64,000 nt of DNA from Cupriavidus basilensis (GTDB lineage: Bacteria > Pseudomonadota > Gammaproteobacteria > Burkholderiales > Burkholderiaceae): the NCBI RefSeq assembly GCF_000832305.1, contig NZ_CP010537.1, positions 2,108,001 to 2,172,000 of the forward strand, written 5' to 3'. The position numbers were made by a program, and so were the translations under genes. The notes under the pieces are model-generated. The model made no database searches and was not told the DNA's origin. It saw only the letters and a list, made by a program, of their open reading frames with translations. Positions 17,065 to 25,080 of this stretch are shown here, one piece after another. Position 1 is the first letter of the stretch. Each line of letters opens with the position of its first letter.

Positions 17065-18123
17065 TCAGGCGACCTTGCGCAGGTGGCCCTGCTGGCGGCC
17101 GATGCGATTGGGCGCGAAGCCGTTGGCCGCCAGGGACTCCTCCACGGTGTCGTAGAACACGCCGATCTTGGAAATCTCGCGCGCCTGCCGCGCGGTGGCG
17201 ATCGGGCGGCCGAACTCACGTGAAATGCGCACCAGTTGCTCGATCTGCTGGACCGTGCTGAACTTGCTGGAGCGCTGCTGGTTCCAGAGGTTGTCCTCGA
17301 TGCCGCAGCGCACATGCAGGCCCATGGCGATGCCCATCATGTTGATCGGCAGCACGTTGAGCACGGAGCTTTCCACCGTCAGCACTGCGCCATCGGGCAC
17401 GGCGCGCACGATGTTAGCCATGTTGTAGATGTTGGGCGCGTCCATGCCGCCGCTGATGGCCACCCAGTTCATGACCAGCGGGCCCTTGTAGATGCCCCTG
17501 CGCATCAGGCGCTCGACCGACTCGAAGCTGTTGATGTTGTAGCACTGGAAAGCGCTTTGGATGCCGGCAGCCGACAGGCGGCGGATGTGCTCCTCGACCC
17601 ATCCTGGCTGCGAGGGCACCGTCATTTCCTTGTAAGCCTGAAAGGTGGCCGGATCCTCCATCGACGTGCCGCGCAGGTCTTCGTAATCGAAGTGCTCCAG
17701 CACATTCATCTGCGAGGTGTTCACGGTCACCGTGACCTGGTCGGGCTTGGGGTCGAGATCGGCAAGCATGTGGCGCGTATCATCGGAGAGCCACTTGGCG
17801 GCAGCGCCATCGGTCTCTGGCGCGAAGGAGATCGAACCACCCACCTGGATGATCATCTCGGGCACGGCCTTGCGCACGCCGGCGACCAGCTCGTTGAACT
17901 TGGACAAACGCTTGGAGCCGCGGCCATCGAGTTCGCGTACGTGCAGGTGCAGCACCGTGGCTCCAGCGTTGTAGCAGTCCACGGCCTTCTGGATCTGCGC
18001 CTCCATCGTCACCGGGATGTCCTCGGGAAAGTCAGAGGGGACATAGGACGGCGCGTAGGGCGCGGCCGTGATGATGAGCGGCTGCTGGTTTTCGGGGAAC
18101 AGGTGTCCGTCGAGAAAATTCAT
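17065..18123 (-). CDS. BKACE / 3-keto-5-aminohexanoate cleavage-type enzyme (DUF849)
   Basis: A 352-residue TIM-barrel protein. Metal ligands His59 and His61 lie in VLHLHVRE and the conserved Glu in GIEDNLW near the C-terminal third. BKACE enzymes use acetyl-CoA to cleave a beta-keto acid, giving acetoacetate plus a new CoA ester. Members differ in the beta-keto acid; the specificity residues cannot be judged here. Its place between a TauD dioxygenase and a quinone oxidoreductase does not match the lysine fermentation operon, so the substrate is probably another beta-keto acid. It ends 73 bases before QOR and starts 58 bases after tauD. Confidence 0.85.
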   Translation of the reverse strand: MNFLDGHLFPENQQPLIITAAPYAPSYVPSDFPEDIPVTMEAQIQKAVDCYNAGATVLHLHVRELDGRGSKRLSKFNELVAGVRKAVPEMIIQVGGSISFAPETDGAAAKWLSDDTRHMLADLDPKPDQVTVTVNTSQMNVLEHFDYEDLRGTSMEDPATFQAYKEMTVPSQPGWVEEHIRRLSAAGIQSAFQCYNINSFESVERLMRRGIYKGPLVMNWVAISGGMDAPNIYNMANIVRAVPDGAVLTVESSVLNVLPINMMGIAMGLHVRCGIEDNLWNQQRSSKFSTVQQIEQLVRISREFGRPIATARQAREISKIGVFYDTVEESLAANGFAPNRIGRQQGHLRKVA

Positions 18124-18181
18124 GGCGTGTCTCCAGGGGAAAGGGGAAGGAACAAAGGGATAGGGCCAGCGGGAGCGAGGG

Positions 18182-19030
18182 TCAGAACACCTTGTCGCCG
18201 ATGATGCCGGCGCGCTCCATCTTGCGATGGCTGGGCGGGTAGTCCATCACGGCGTAGTGCTGCGTCGAGCGGTTGTCCCAGATGGCGATGCTGTTCGGCT
18301 TCCAGCGCCAGCGCACCTGATACTCGGGGATCAAGGCCTGGCCGATCAGGTACTGCAGCAGCGCCGATCCGCCTTGGGTGAAGTCCTGGCCGTAACGCAC
18401 GTTGGCCGCGGTGTGGAAGTTCGTGAAATGGGTGGCGAAGCCGTTGACGAACAGCACCTTCTCGCCGGTCTCGGGATGGGTGCGCACCACGGGATGTTCG
18501 GCATCCGGGTACTGGGCCTTGAGTGCCAGGCGCGTCTCAATCGGCATGGCCGCACCGAATGTGGCTTCGATGCTGTGCCGCGCACGCAGGCCGGCGATCT
18601 GGAGCTTGACCTGGTCGGGCAGCTTCTCGTAGGCCAGCGCCATGTTGGCCCACATGGTGTCGCCGCCCACCGGCGGGCATTCCACGCAGCGCAGCACGCA
18701 GCCCATTGGCGGCGTCTCGCGCCAGGTGGCGTCGCAATGCCAGCCGTTCTCGTAACGATCGTTGGGAGCCTCTGGCGATTTGTAGATGCGCACCAGGCCC
18801 GGGTGATCCGGGTCGCTGCCGACCACGGGGTGGTCCTCGAGCTCGCCGAAGCGGCGCGCGAAGCCCACATGCTCGGCGCGCGTGATGTCCTGGTCGCGCA
18901 GGAACAGCACCTTGTGCTTGAGCAGCGCGGCCCTGATCTCGGCGAACAGCCCATCGTCGTGCACGGCGTCCGCCAGGTCCACGTTCACGAGCTCGGCACC
19001 GATGGCGCACGTCAGCGGTTCGATATGCAT
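18182..19030 (-). CDS. TauD/TfdA-family Fe(II)/2-oxoglutarate dioxygenase
   Basis: A 282-residue enzyme with the iron ligands His98 and Asp100 in GWHCDATW and the distal His258 in RSTQHYAV, plus a following Arg (HRKMERAG) for 2-oxoglutarate. The N-terminus IEPLTCAIGAELVNVDL is the standard TauD opening. Such enzymes hydroxylate taurine, 2,4-D, alkylsulfates or carboxylic acids. It is the first gene of the tauD - DUF849 - QOR operon. The promoter element at 19147 lies 117 bases upstream, separated by a remnant of a second QOR gene. Confidence 0.85.
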   Translation of the reverse strand: MHIEPLTCAIGAELVNVDLADAVHDDGLFAEIRAALLKHKVLFLRDQDITRAEHVGFARRFGELEDHPVVGSDPDHPGLVRIYKSPEAPNDRYENGWHCDATWRETPPMGCVLRCVECPPVGGDTMWANMALAYEKLPDQVKLQIAGLRARHSIEATFGAAMPIETRLALKAQYPDAEHPVVRTHPETGEKVLFVNGFATHFTNFHTAANVRYGQDFTQGGSALLQYLIGQALIPEYQVRWRWKPNSIAIWDNRSTQHYAVMDYPPSHRKMERAGIIGDKVF

Positions 19031-19052
19031 GGTTTGTCTCCTTCTTTTTTGT

Positions 19053-19125
19053 TCAGATCACCACCACGGACGGGCCCGTCGTCTTGCGGGACTCAAGGTC
19101 GCGGTGGGCACGCCCCGCTACATGC
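19053..19125 (-). pseudogene. C-terminal tail of a second quinone oxidoreductase gene
   Basis: The minus-strand codons AGRAHRDLESRKTTGPSVVV end in Ile and TGA at 19053. They match the end of the intact QOR at 16020 (ADAHRALESRKTVGATVLVP). Nothing upstream continues the gene. The tail lies between the tauD start and the shared inverted-repeat promoter, showing that a QOR gene was deleted directly behind that promoter. Confidence 0.65.
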
Positions 19126-19146
19126 GGCGCGTAGCGCTGGTCGGGC

Positions 19147-19165
19147 GGCTCTTGCGTTGAGAGCT
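19147..19165 (-). promoter_or_regulatory. Inverted repeat GGCTCT-N7-AGAGCT before the tauD operon
   Basis: This is the counterpart of 15857-15875; the similarity continues to about 19195. It lies between the minus-strand tauD operon and the plus-strand AraC gene, as expected for a divergent regulator site. Confidence 0.5.
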
Positions 19166-19378
19166 ACCGCCAACGTTTTGCTCGGTCTGTGGTGCAACGC
19201 GGGCTCTGTACTGCCAGAAAGACGGCTTGAAGACTGAAGCCACGCTGTGTGCCATTGATCTCGCGCCGCCGGACATCGGGGATCAGAGCCACATCAGATC
19301 CACATCGGAAGACTATCTCTGCAAGACCAAATGCGATGTATTATTTGGGACATTCAATGTCTAAATTGGGACACGCCC

Positions 19379-20416
19379 ATGCCCGGCTACACACCCTTGA
19401 TCCGAAGCGCGAGTCTTACCGGCTATACGGAACTGGCGCGCCACCATGGACTTAACCCTGAGGCGATGCTGCGCAAGGTGGGGTTGAGTCCTCGAAGCCT
19501 TCTCGATCCCGACATGCCGGTCACTTCCATGGCGGTGCGCCAGCTGCTTGAGGACAGCGCATCGATGACAGGCGTGGAAGACTTTGGCTTGCGGCTGGCC
19601 AGGGACCGGCGGCTGGCCAACCTGGGCCCGATCAGTTTTGTGATGCGAGAAGCACCTAACGCCAGGCAGGCGCTGGACAACCTGTGTCGCTATATGCGCC
19701 TGATCAATGCGGCGCTGCTGACTAGCATTGAAGACTTCGGCGATGCCGTATTGATTCGCGAAGATATCCTGGCCACCGGCAAGTATCCGGTGCGGCAGTC
19801 CATTGAAATGGCCGTGGGCGTGCTATATCGCACGATCCAGGAACTATTGGGGCCAACCTGGCGGCCCCGAAGCGTCTGTTTCGAGCACCGTCAACCGCAC
19901 GGTGCCACGTGTCACAAAGCGCTGTTCGGCTCGGTGGTTGAATTCAATGCGAGTTTCAATGGCATCGTCTGTGCCGCAAAGGACCTCGCGACGCCCATGC
20001 CGGCCAATGACTACCGTATGACGCCATACGTCCGTCGCTTTCTCGACCAGGCCTTGTCTGGATCCAATGAGAGTGCGACGCACACCGTTCGGCAGGTCGT
20101 GGTTGCCATGTTGCCCGGGGGCAGGTGTACGTCGGACCAGGTGGCAAAGCACCTTGGCGTGGATCGCCGAACTTTGCATCGCCGGCTCGTTGCGGAAGGC
20201 ACGAGTTTTTTGTCACTGCTCCAGGCGGTCCGAGCTGAACTCGCCTCCCGCCAGATCCTCGACAGCGATCGCTCCCTCGCCGAACTCGCCGACCTGCTCG
20301 GTTTCTCAAGCTCCAGCGCTTTCGCTTTCTGGTTCAGAAAGCACTTTGGCATGACGGTGTCGAGCTGGAAGAAAACCTCACAGGCAGTCGCAAATGCATT
20401 GCCGCAACGTGGCTGA
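19379..20416 (+). CDS. AraC-family transcriptional regulator
   Basis: The start at ATG 19379 (MPGYTPLIRSASLTGY) gives 345 residues. The N-terminal domain (LRSAS-x-TGY through about residue 200) is the arabinose-binding-like domain of the OruR/ArgR-type AraC group (PF12625-like). The C-terminal HTH pair is visible as SDQVAKHLGVDRRTLHRRL and SLAELADLLGFSSSSAFAFW. It is divergent from the tauD operon and its promoter region carries one of the two shared inverted repeats, so it is the likely regulator of tauD-DUF849-QOR and the MFS gene. A palindrome GACATTCAATGTC lies in its own leader (19350-19362). Confidence 0.85.
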   Translation: MPGYTPLIRSASLTGYTELARHHGLNPEAMLRKVGLSPRSLLDPDMPVTSMAVRQLLEDSASMTGVEDFGLRLARDRRLANLGPISFVMREAPNARQALDNLCRYMRLINAALLTSIEDFGDAVLIREDILATGKYPVRQSIEMAVGVLYRTIQELLGPTWRPRSVCFEHRQPHGATCHKALFGSVVEFNASFNGIVCAAKDLATPMPANDYRMTPYVRRFLDQALSGSNESATHTVRQVVVAMLPGGRCTSDQVAKHLGVDRRTLHRRLVAEGTSFLSLLQAVRAELASRQILDSDRSLAELADLLGFSSSSAFAFWFRKHFGMTVSSWKKTSQAVANALPQRG

Positions 20417-20489
20417 TCTTCGCCCTCTCTCGTCGCCCTCTCCCACAGTAACCTGCGCACCGAGGTAGTCCAGTTTCTGGCCAGGCTCG

Positions 20490-20898
20490 CCAGTATGATC
20501 GCCACATACCAAAGGACAATAGACGCCCCCTGCCCCTGCCCCTGCCCCTGCCCCTGCGCCTTGCCTTGCCTTGCGCTGACCTGGCAGCAGATATCCCTGG
20601 CGCCATACGCTGCGCAGAACTGCGCTTGGATCGGTGCTTGGAGCGGCGCTGCACCCATCTTCTTTCCGGGCCTTGGCCATCGGCGGCAAAGGCGGGGAAG
20701 TCCACGGGACGCCCGAACGCGGGCGCGTTGAGCCGCGCCTGACCAGCAGCAACCCGCCATGACCGTCCTGTCCCTATGCGCCCCGCAACGGCTGACTAAT
20801 ACGAAGAGACAATGGCGATGAGCACCACGCAGCTTTAACCTTCGTTCGAGGTGCTTGCGCAGAGATCCGCCACACTCCCGCGCCGCACCCGACCAGGG
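20490..20898. repeat. Intergenic element, copy 1 (second copy at 61818-62216)
   Basis: Two conserved blocks frame a divergent middle. Block one (20490-20526) has a TATGA-N5-ACATA LysR-box-like site followed by CAAAGGACAATAGACGCCCC. Block two (20778-20898) has ACTAATACGAAGAGACAATG and AGATCCGCCACACTCCCGCG. The same blocks in the same order lie before the YcaC-type gene at 62284. The element precedes a porin here. It carries no convincing gene, so it is either a duplicated promoter region or a degenerate mobile element. Confidence 0.6.
20527..20556. repeat. Five tandem CCCCTG units
   Basis: The unit CCCCTG is repeated five times exactly, inside the intergenic element and absent from its second copy at 61.8 kb. 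This is a simple-sequence tract that could vary in length by slippage. It lies outside any gene. Confidence 0.8.
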
Positions 20899-21171
20899 TG
20901 CTCGACGCGCGCCACACCGGCTCCGAGCAAAAGGCGGCCATCCATGCACACATGCGCAAGGCTACGCCTGCGTTGCCGGGCTTCGCGCTTGGCGCGGCGG
21001 CACACCTGGTGCTGGGCTTCTGGGGCGCGTTGCTGCCGATTGCGCTGTCGCTACCGTTGTCTGTCCGGCTCGCCTGCGCGAGCACCACGGCCTGGTCACG
21101 CGCGCGGATCCAACCGCACGCCGCCATCCCATTCATTCCCCACGCATTGCCATCGCGCAGTGAAATCCATA

Positions 21172-22314
21172 ATGCAAAATCAAGCAAGAACCCGGTCCCG
21201 CCCGTGCATGCCGCAGCCACGCACCTGGCTGAGCGCGGTCGGCCTGCTGGCGGGCCTGGCGGCCGCCACGCCGCTCGCGTGGGCGCAAAGCACTGTCGCC
21301 ATCTATGGCCGCCTTAACACGAGCCTGGAATACACCCGCGCCAGCACAGCCACCGAAGGCAAGGTGCGTGGCGGTGCCGCCCGGCTGACCAACAACCGCT
21401 CCGTGTTCGGACTGATGGGCGAGGAGAACCTTGGCGGCGAGCTCAAGGCAATCTGGCAGATCGAGAGCAGCCTGTCCATCGACAACGGCCAGGGCCAGAT
21501 CGCCAGCCGCAACACGCGGCTGGGCCTGCAGGGCCCGTTCGGCACGATCTTCGGCGGCAACTGGCATACCCCCTACACCGAGTCCACCATGGGCTACGAC
21601 CCCTACTACCCGACCACGGCCGGCTACATGGCGCTGATCGGCAACGGCTCGGCGTCGAGCACGGACAACATTGAGGACACCAGTTCCTTCGACCGACGCC
21701 AGAAGAACACGCTGCAATACCGTTCGCCCGTGTGGCACGGCCTGAGCGGCGCGCTGGCCTGGGGCTTGCCAGAGGAGAGGAATACGGCGCCGCGCAACCC
21801 GGCGCTCTACTCCTTCGCCACCGCCTACGACGCAGGGCCACTCAACCTGACCCTGGCCTATGAGGTCCACCAGCACTACCAGGTGGCCGGCCGTAACGAC
21901 GACGCCATCAAGGCGGGCGTGGCCTACCAGTTCGCCACCACGCGAATCGCGCTGGTCTATGAACGACTGCACTACCGCACCGCCACCGGTGACCTGTCCC
22001 GCAACGGCTACTACGCCTCGGTGGTGCAGAAGCTGGGGCCGGGCAGCGTGCGCCTGGGCTTCGCCTTCGCCGCCAACGGCACGGCGGATGCCACCGAGAC
22101 CGTGGGCTTCTTCCACGCAGGGCCGAAGACGAGCGCCACGCAGCTCACCTTCGGCTACGACTATCCGCTGTCGCGGCGCACCGCGCTGTATGCGTACTAC
22201 AGCCGCATCGACAACCAGCGCAATGCCCTCTACGACTTTGCCATCAACGGCATCGGCGTGGCCGCCGGCGCCAGGCCGCAGACCTTCGCGCTAGGCATGC
22301 GCCACAACTTCTGA
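21172..22314 (+). CDS. Outer-membrane porin (Burkholderiales trimeric type)
   Basis: The ATG at 21172 gives 380 residues; an in-frame ATG at 21208 would still leave a signal peptide (LLAGLAAATPLAWAQS, cleavage after AQA-like). After the signal comes the porin opening STVAIYGRLNTSLEYT. RSVFGLMGEENLGGELKAIW is the strand-loop motif of the Gram-negative porin_4 family, and the chain ends in a beta-strand closing with Phe (LGMRHNF) as needed for BAM insertion. No transporter or enzyme gene is clearly co-transcribed. The two-copy intergenic element lies upstream. Confidence 0.85.
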   Translation: MQNQARTRSRPCMPQPRTWLSAVGLLAGLAAATPLAWAQSTVAIYGRLNTSLEYTRASTATEGKVRGGAARLTNNRSVFGLMGEENLGGELKAIWQIESSLSIDNGQGQIASRNTRLGLQGPFGTIFGGNWHTPYTESTMGYDPYYPTTAGYMALIGNGSASSTDNIEDTSSFDRRQKNTLQYRSPVWHGLSGALAWGLPEERNTAPRNPALYSFATAYDAGPLNLTLAYEVHQHYQVAGRNDDAIKAGVAYQFATTRIALVYERLHYRTATGDLSRNGYYASVVQKLGPGSVRLGFAFAANGTADATETVGFFHAGPKTSATQLTFGYDYPLSRRTALYAYYSRIDNQRNALYDFAINGIGVAAGARPQTFALGMRHNF

Positions 22315-22345
22315 CCCTGGCCCCGCGCGGCAAGACCACATCAGC

Positions 22346-22465
22346 CGCAGGAACTTCCTATTGTCGGGCTTCGTCGGCGGCGCGATGGCCAGCGCTAACC
22401 TCTACTCGCTCATCGAAACCTGCCGGGCCATTGGCATCGAGCGGTATCGGCGCCTCCCGCTCGGC
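22346..22465 (+). pseudogene. IS66-family transposase C-terminal fragment
   Basis: About 40 codons, RRNFLLSGFVGGAMASANLY followed by SLIETCRAIGIERYRR, match the end of IS66-family TnpC (R-R-N-W-L-F-x-G ... A-A-x-x-x-S-L-I-E-T-x-x-x-x-G). Upstream TnpC sequence is absent and the frame runs into the porin 3' region. It is a remnant with no terminal repeats recognisable. Confidence 0.6.
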
Positions 22466-22746
22466 CTCCCGCTTTCCGATCTACGGGATCAGCGTGTCGC
22501 GCAATGGCAAACACCCTGTGTTGTTCTGTTGGTTTGCGCCCACCAGGTCAAAGCCACCGCGCACCGTGCGTTGGCGCCATTTTCCCCACTCCGAATAATT
22601 TCTTCCCAAGCCCAGCCTGCGTTTGCGGGCGATTTTCGATGACATGGCCCGCCTTGGCACACTCCATGCGTTTGTACCTCCCGAGCGCAGCACAGATGCT
22701 CAACCCAGATGAACCAACGTCCCAATCGCTCCCAAGGAGAACTGCC

Positions 22747-23007
22747 ATGACTACCACCCTCGCCATCAAGGACCTGTCGGTCACCGAAGAACTCGACGCC
22801 CGCGCCATGCGCGCCGTGCGCGGCGGCTTCGTGCCCTTCCTGCCCATCTTCAGCGCGGTCAAGATCGACTCGACCTTCAATGCCGAGCAACTGATCGGCC
22901 AGACGCAGAACGTCGTCAACATGAACGGCAACAACGCGGCCTTCGTCGACGACATCAAGTCCCATGTCACCTCGACGCAGAACGCCCAAAACAACATTTA
23001 TCGTTGA
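22747..23007 (+). CDS. Small exported protein with double-glycine-type leader (1)
   Basis: An 86-residue protein after AAGGAGA. The first 27 residues (...LAIKDLSVTEELD, then ARAMRAVRGG) have the form of a double-glycine leader: an ELDxxxMxxVRGG core like that removed by C39 peptidases of bacteriocin exporters. The predicted mature part is 59 residues. It starts with a hydrophobic FVPFLPIFSAV and becomes Asn/Gln-rich, without cysteine. It is paralogous in its leader to the next gene, 98 bases downstream. No C39 exporter or immunity gene is seen in the window. What the mature peptide does is unknown; a bacteriocin, signal or surface peptide are all possible. Confidence 0.65.
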   Translation: MTTTLAIKDLSVTEELDARAMRAVRGGFVPFLPIFSAVKIDSTFNAEQLIGQTQNVVNMNGNNAAFVDDIKSHVTSTQNAQNNIYR

Positions 23008-23105
23008 ACGGCCCGGCGCAAGCGGAGGCGGCCTCGCCCCCCTCCGCTGCCAACCAGCCAATCAAGCGCATTTCAAGTCATCCCGTGAAGCCAAGGAGAA
23101 CCAAC

Positions 23106-23369
23106 ATGTCAGCCATCATCGTGCGCGACCTCGCCCTGAACCAGGAACTCGACAGTAAGTCCATGACCGCGGTGCGCGGCGGCAATTCCTGGCTGCAAGG
23201 ACTGGGCCCGGCGGCCAACGTCAATGTCAACGTCAACCAGAACATCGCCCAGCTGCAAAGCATCAATGTCAACACGCTCAACAACGTCGGCGTGATCGGC
23301 TCCGGCTTCGGCCCGCTGAGCATCGACGTCAACCCGTCGCAATGGGCTGCCACCCACGCCAAGGTTTGA
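23106..23369 (+). CDS. Small exported protein with double-glycine-type leader (2)
   Basis: An 87-residue protein preceded by AAGGAGAACC, almost the same ribosome binding site context as its upstream paralogue. The leader IIVRDLALNQELDSKSMTAV ends in RGG at residues 24-26, aligning with the first protein at DL, ELD, M and AVRGG. The predicted mature part (61 residues) has an alternating ANVNVNVNQN run, further N-V/I pairs and Gly-rich turns, no Cys and few charges, so a beta-rich, possibly self-assembling peptide is plausible. Leaders are conserved while mature parts differ, which is typical of peptide families sharing one exporter. The function is not known. Confidence 0.65.
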   Translation: MSAIIVRDLALNQELDSKSMTAVRGGNSWLQGLGPAANVNVNVNQNIAQLQSINVNTLNNVGVIGSGFGPLSIDVNPSQWAATHAKV

Positions 23370-23512
23370 ATCGGGCCACGACACGCTCGGCGGCGATGGG
23401 CAAGGTAACGCTGCGCATCTCGCCATTGTCGTTCTTGAAGTCGAATTGCTGCGTTTCTGAACAGTTGCCCAAGACCACAGCAAGGCTACGGCTCGACTCG
23501 CCTGGAAGTACT

Positions 23513-23834
23513 TTATCGGTTGCTCCGTCGCCCGGAGTGGATCGTGCGCCGCAGCCGGTCGACGAAATAGACATACGGCAGCGCCAGCCAGGGCGGCAGC
23601 ACCAGGCCCGGCATCGCGTAGTAGCGGCCGTGGAAGTCACTGTGATATTCCGGAAGCGGCCAGTACGGCAACACGACGAAGCCCAGGCTGCCGAGCAGAC
23701 CAGCGAGCTCGAACAGGCTGCGGCTGCCAAGACAGATAGTCGCGGCCGAAGTCCAGGCCGGTCGGCACGCGCCGATGCACCGTCTGCCACGGCAGCGCCA
23801 ACGGCGGCACTGCCGCCGAGGTCATGCTGAGCAT
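23513..23834 (-). pseudogene. Frameshifted membrane-protein remnant
   Basis: One frame carries VHRRVPTGLDFGRDYLSWQ; a second continues with LFELAGLLGSLGFVVLPYWP, then a hydrophobic LVLPPWLALPYVYFVDRLRR and a stop at 23513. Joined, they read as the N-terminal two membrane spans of one unknown protein, so a frameshift at about 23718 has broken the gene, and the rest is missing. I do not recognise the family. Further downstream (23370-23510) one minus frame reads TQQFDFKNDNGEMRSVTLPI, possibly another remnant. Confidence 0.4.
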
Positions 23835-23988
23835 AAAGCGCGTCGATACACCACGTCGTCGCCGAACAGCCTGTCCGTGCGCAGGATGACCTGGGCCGGC
23901 AGGAAGGCGGCCGGCCCGGCCACGGCTACCTTGCCGTGGCCGGGCGAGGCCTGGACGCCTTGCGCCCGTCTTGTGTTACATCGCGTCT

Positions 23989-24363
23989 TTACTGGTTGCG
24001 CTCGGTGATCACCAGCGGCACGCGCACATCGCCCACCGTCATCACCGCTTGCACCGGCAGCGCACCCGCCGGCGCGAGTTGCGCCTCGCTCATCTGCTTG
24101 TTGCCGGCAAAGCGGAAGGCGGTCACCGTGACGGTGGCCTCGCCGTGCTGGCGCAGCGGCGGCGGCGCAGCCGCGCGGTCCGGCGCCACCGGACGCGGCA
24201 AGGCCGGCGGCAGCTCGGGTTCGATCTGCTGGCGCAGCGCGCCAGCGTCGGGCGGCACCTGCGCCAAGGTGGGGGCAGCGGCCAGGACGGTCAGGCAAAG
24301 GCCAGCGAGTTGCCGCGCGCCGGTGGCGGCGCGGATGGGGAAGCGAGAGGGATAGCAGCTCAT
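23989..24363 (-). pseudogene. Truncated TpsB (ShlB/FhaC) two-partner secretion transporter
   Basis: A 124-codon frame has a signal peptide (to about residue 35, LAAAPTLAQ). A Pro-rich segment with DAGALRQQIEPELPPALPRP follows, then the start of a POTRA domain (VTVTAFRFAGNKQMSEAQL). This is the usual opening of ShlB/FhaC-type proteins, which are normally about 550-600 residues. After AQLAPAG the sequence changes to an unrelated GALPVQAVMTVGDVRVPLVI and stops. The second POTRA domain and the whole barrel are missing, so it is a deletion fusion and not functional. Confidence 0.55.
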
Positions 24364-25080
24364 TGAAGACGGGAATCGGTCACTTTTTCACAGGTGCCAA
24401 TCCTATCGAGCATTTCGCGTGCAAAGCTGACAAGTTCTGACATTGGCTTGGGCGCCACCCCAAAGCGACTGCGCGTGGGCTATGGTCCTGCCGCCGCAGC
24501 GCAAGCACCGCGGCACGCCGCCAGGCGCTCTGGCGGTGCAATGCACGGTGATCAGTGACTCGGGGGAAGGTTTGAGGAAAGACGGGTGGCACGCCAGGCC
24601 GAGCGCAACCTGGAGGCCAAGGTGGCGCTGCATGGGGTGATCGTCTTTCCGTGCAAGAAATGGCGGTAGCAGGACGCACCGCCGTGCGCAGCAAGGCTTC
24701 TCGGGTCAGGTGAGATGCCCGGGACGTCGTCCCGCATCACCAGTTCGACGCCCTGCGCCACAGCGCGCCCGCATAGTGTTACCCGGCTGCCAAGCGGCGT
24801 GCAATTGACGGCGTAGTCGGCCAGCGGCGTGCGCAGCGCCCCCTGCGCCCGATCGCTCGCGCCGGTGTTGTCCGAGCGAGAGCGTGGCGGTTTCGATGAG
24901 AATACGCTTCGGTCTCAAGGGCGAGTGAGACGGCCGATTTCACAAGAGCAGTGAAATCGCAAAGTGTTGCCGAGAGCGATTTTGCAGGGGGGGCTGCCGC
25001 CAGATTTCGCACCATTCGACCGATCACCCGAAGTTGGCGACGCATCGCGCCACGACAACCGGGAGGCCGCCACCCAAGAC
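24364..25080. other. Degraded intergenic region with gene remnants
   Basis: No intact gene is seen between the TpsB remnant and the first sulfatase stop. Short frames on both strands lack family features, except for the histidine kinase fragment listed separately at 24709-24868. Base composition is like the rest of the window. This is a junction between the peptide/remnant zone and the sulfatase locus. Confidence 0.5.
24709..24868 (-). pseudogene. Histidine kinase ATPase-domain fragment
   Basis: In one minus-strand frame, ALRTPLADYAVNCTPLGSRV is followed by GVELVMRDDVPGISPDPRSL. This follows the N-box and G1-box pattern of sensor kinases (L-x-x-N-L-x-D-N-A-x-x-Y-T-P ... D-D-G-P-G-I), with the key N-box Asn and the G1 Gly changed. 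Only about 50 codons remain. It is a decayed relic, not a working kinase. Confidence 0.45.

Noticed and set aside
20527..20556. Possible CRISPR array
   Set aside because: The units are six bases with no spacers; it is a simple tandem tract.
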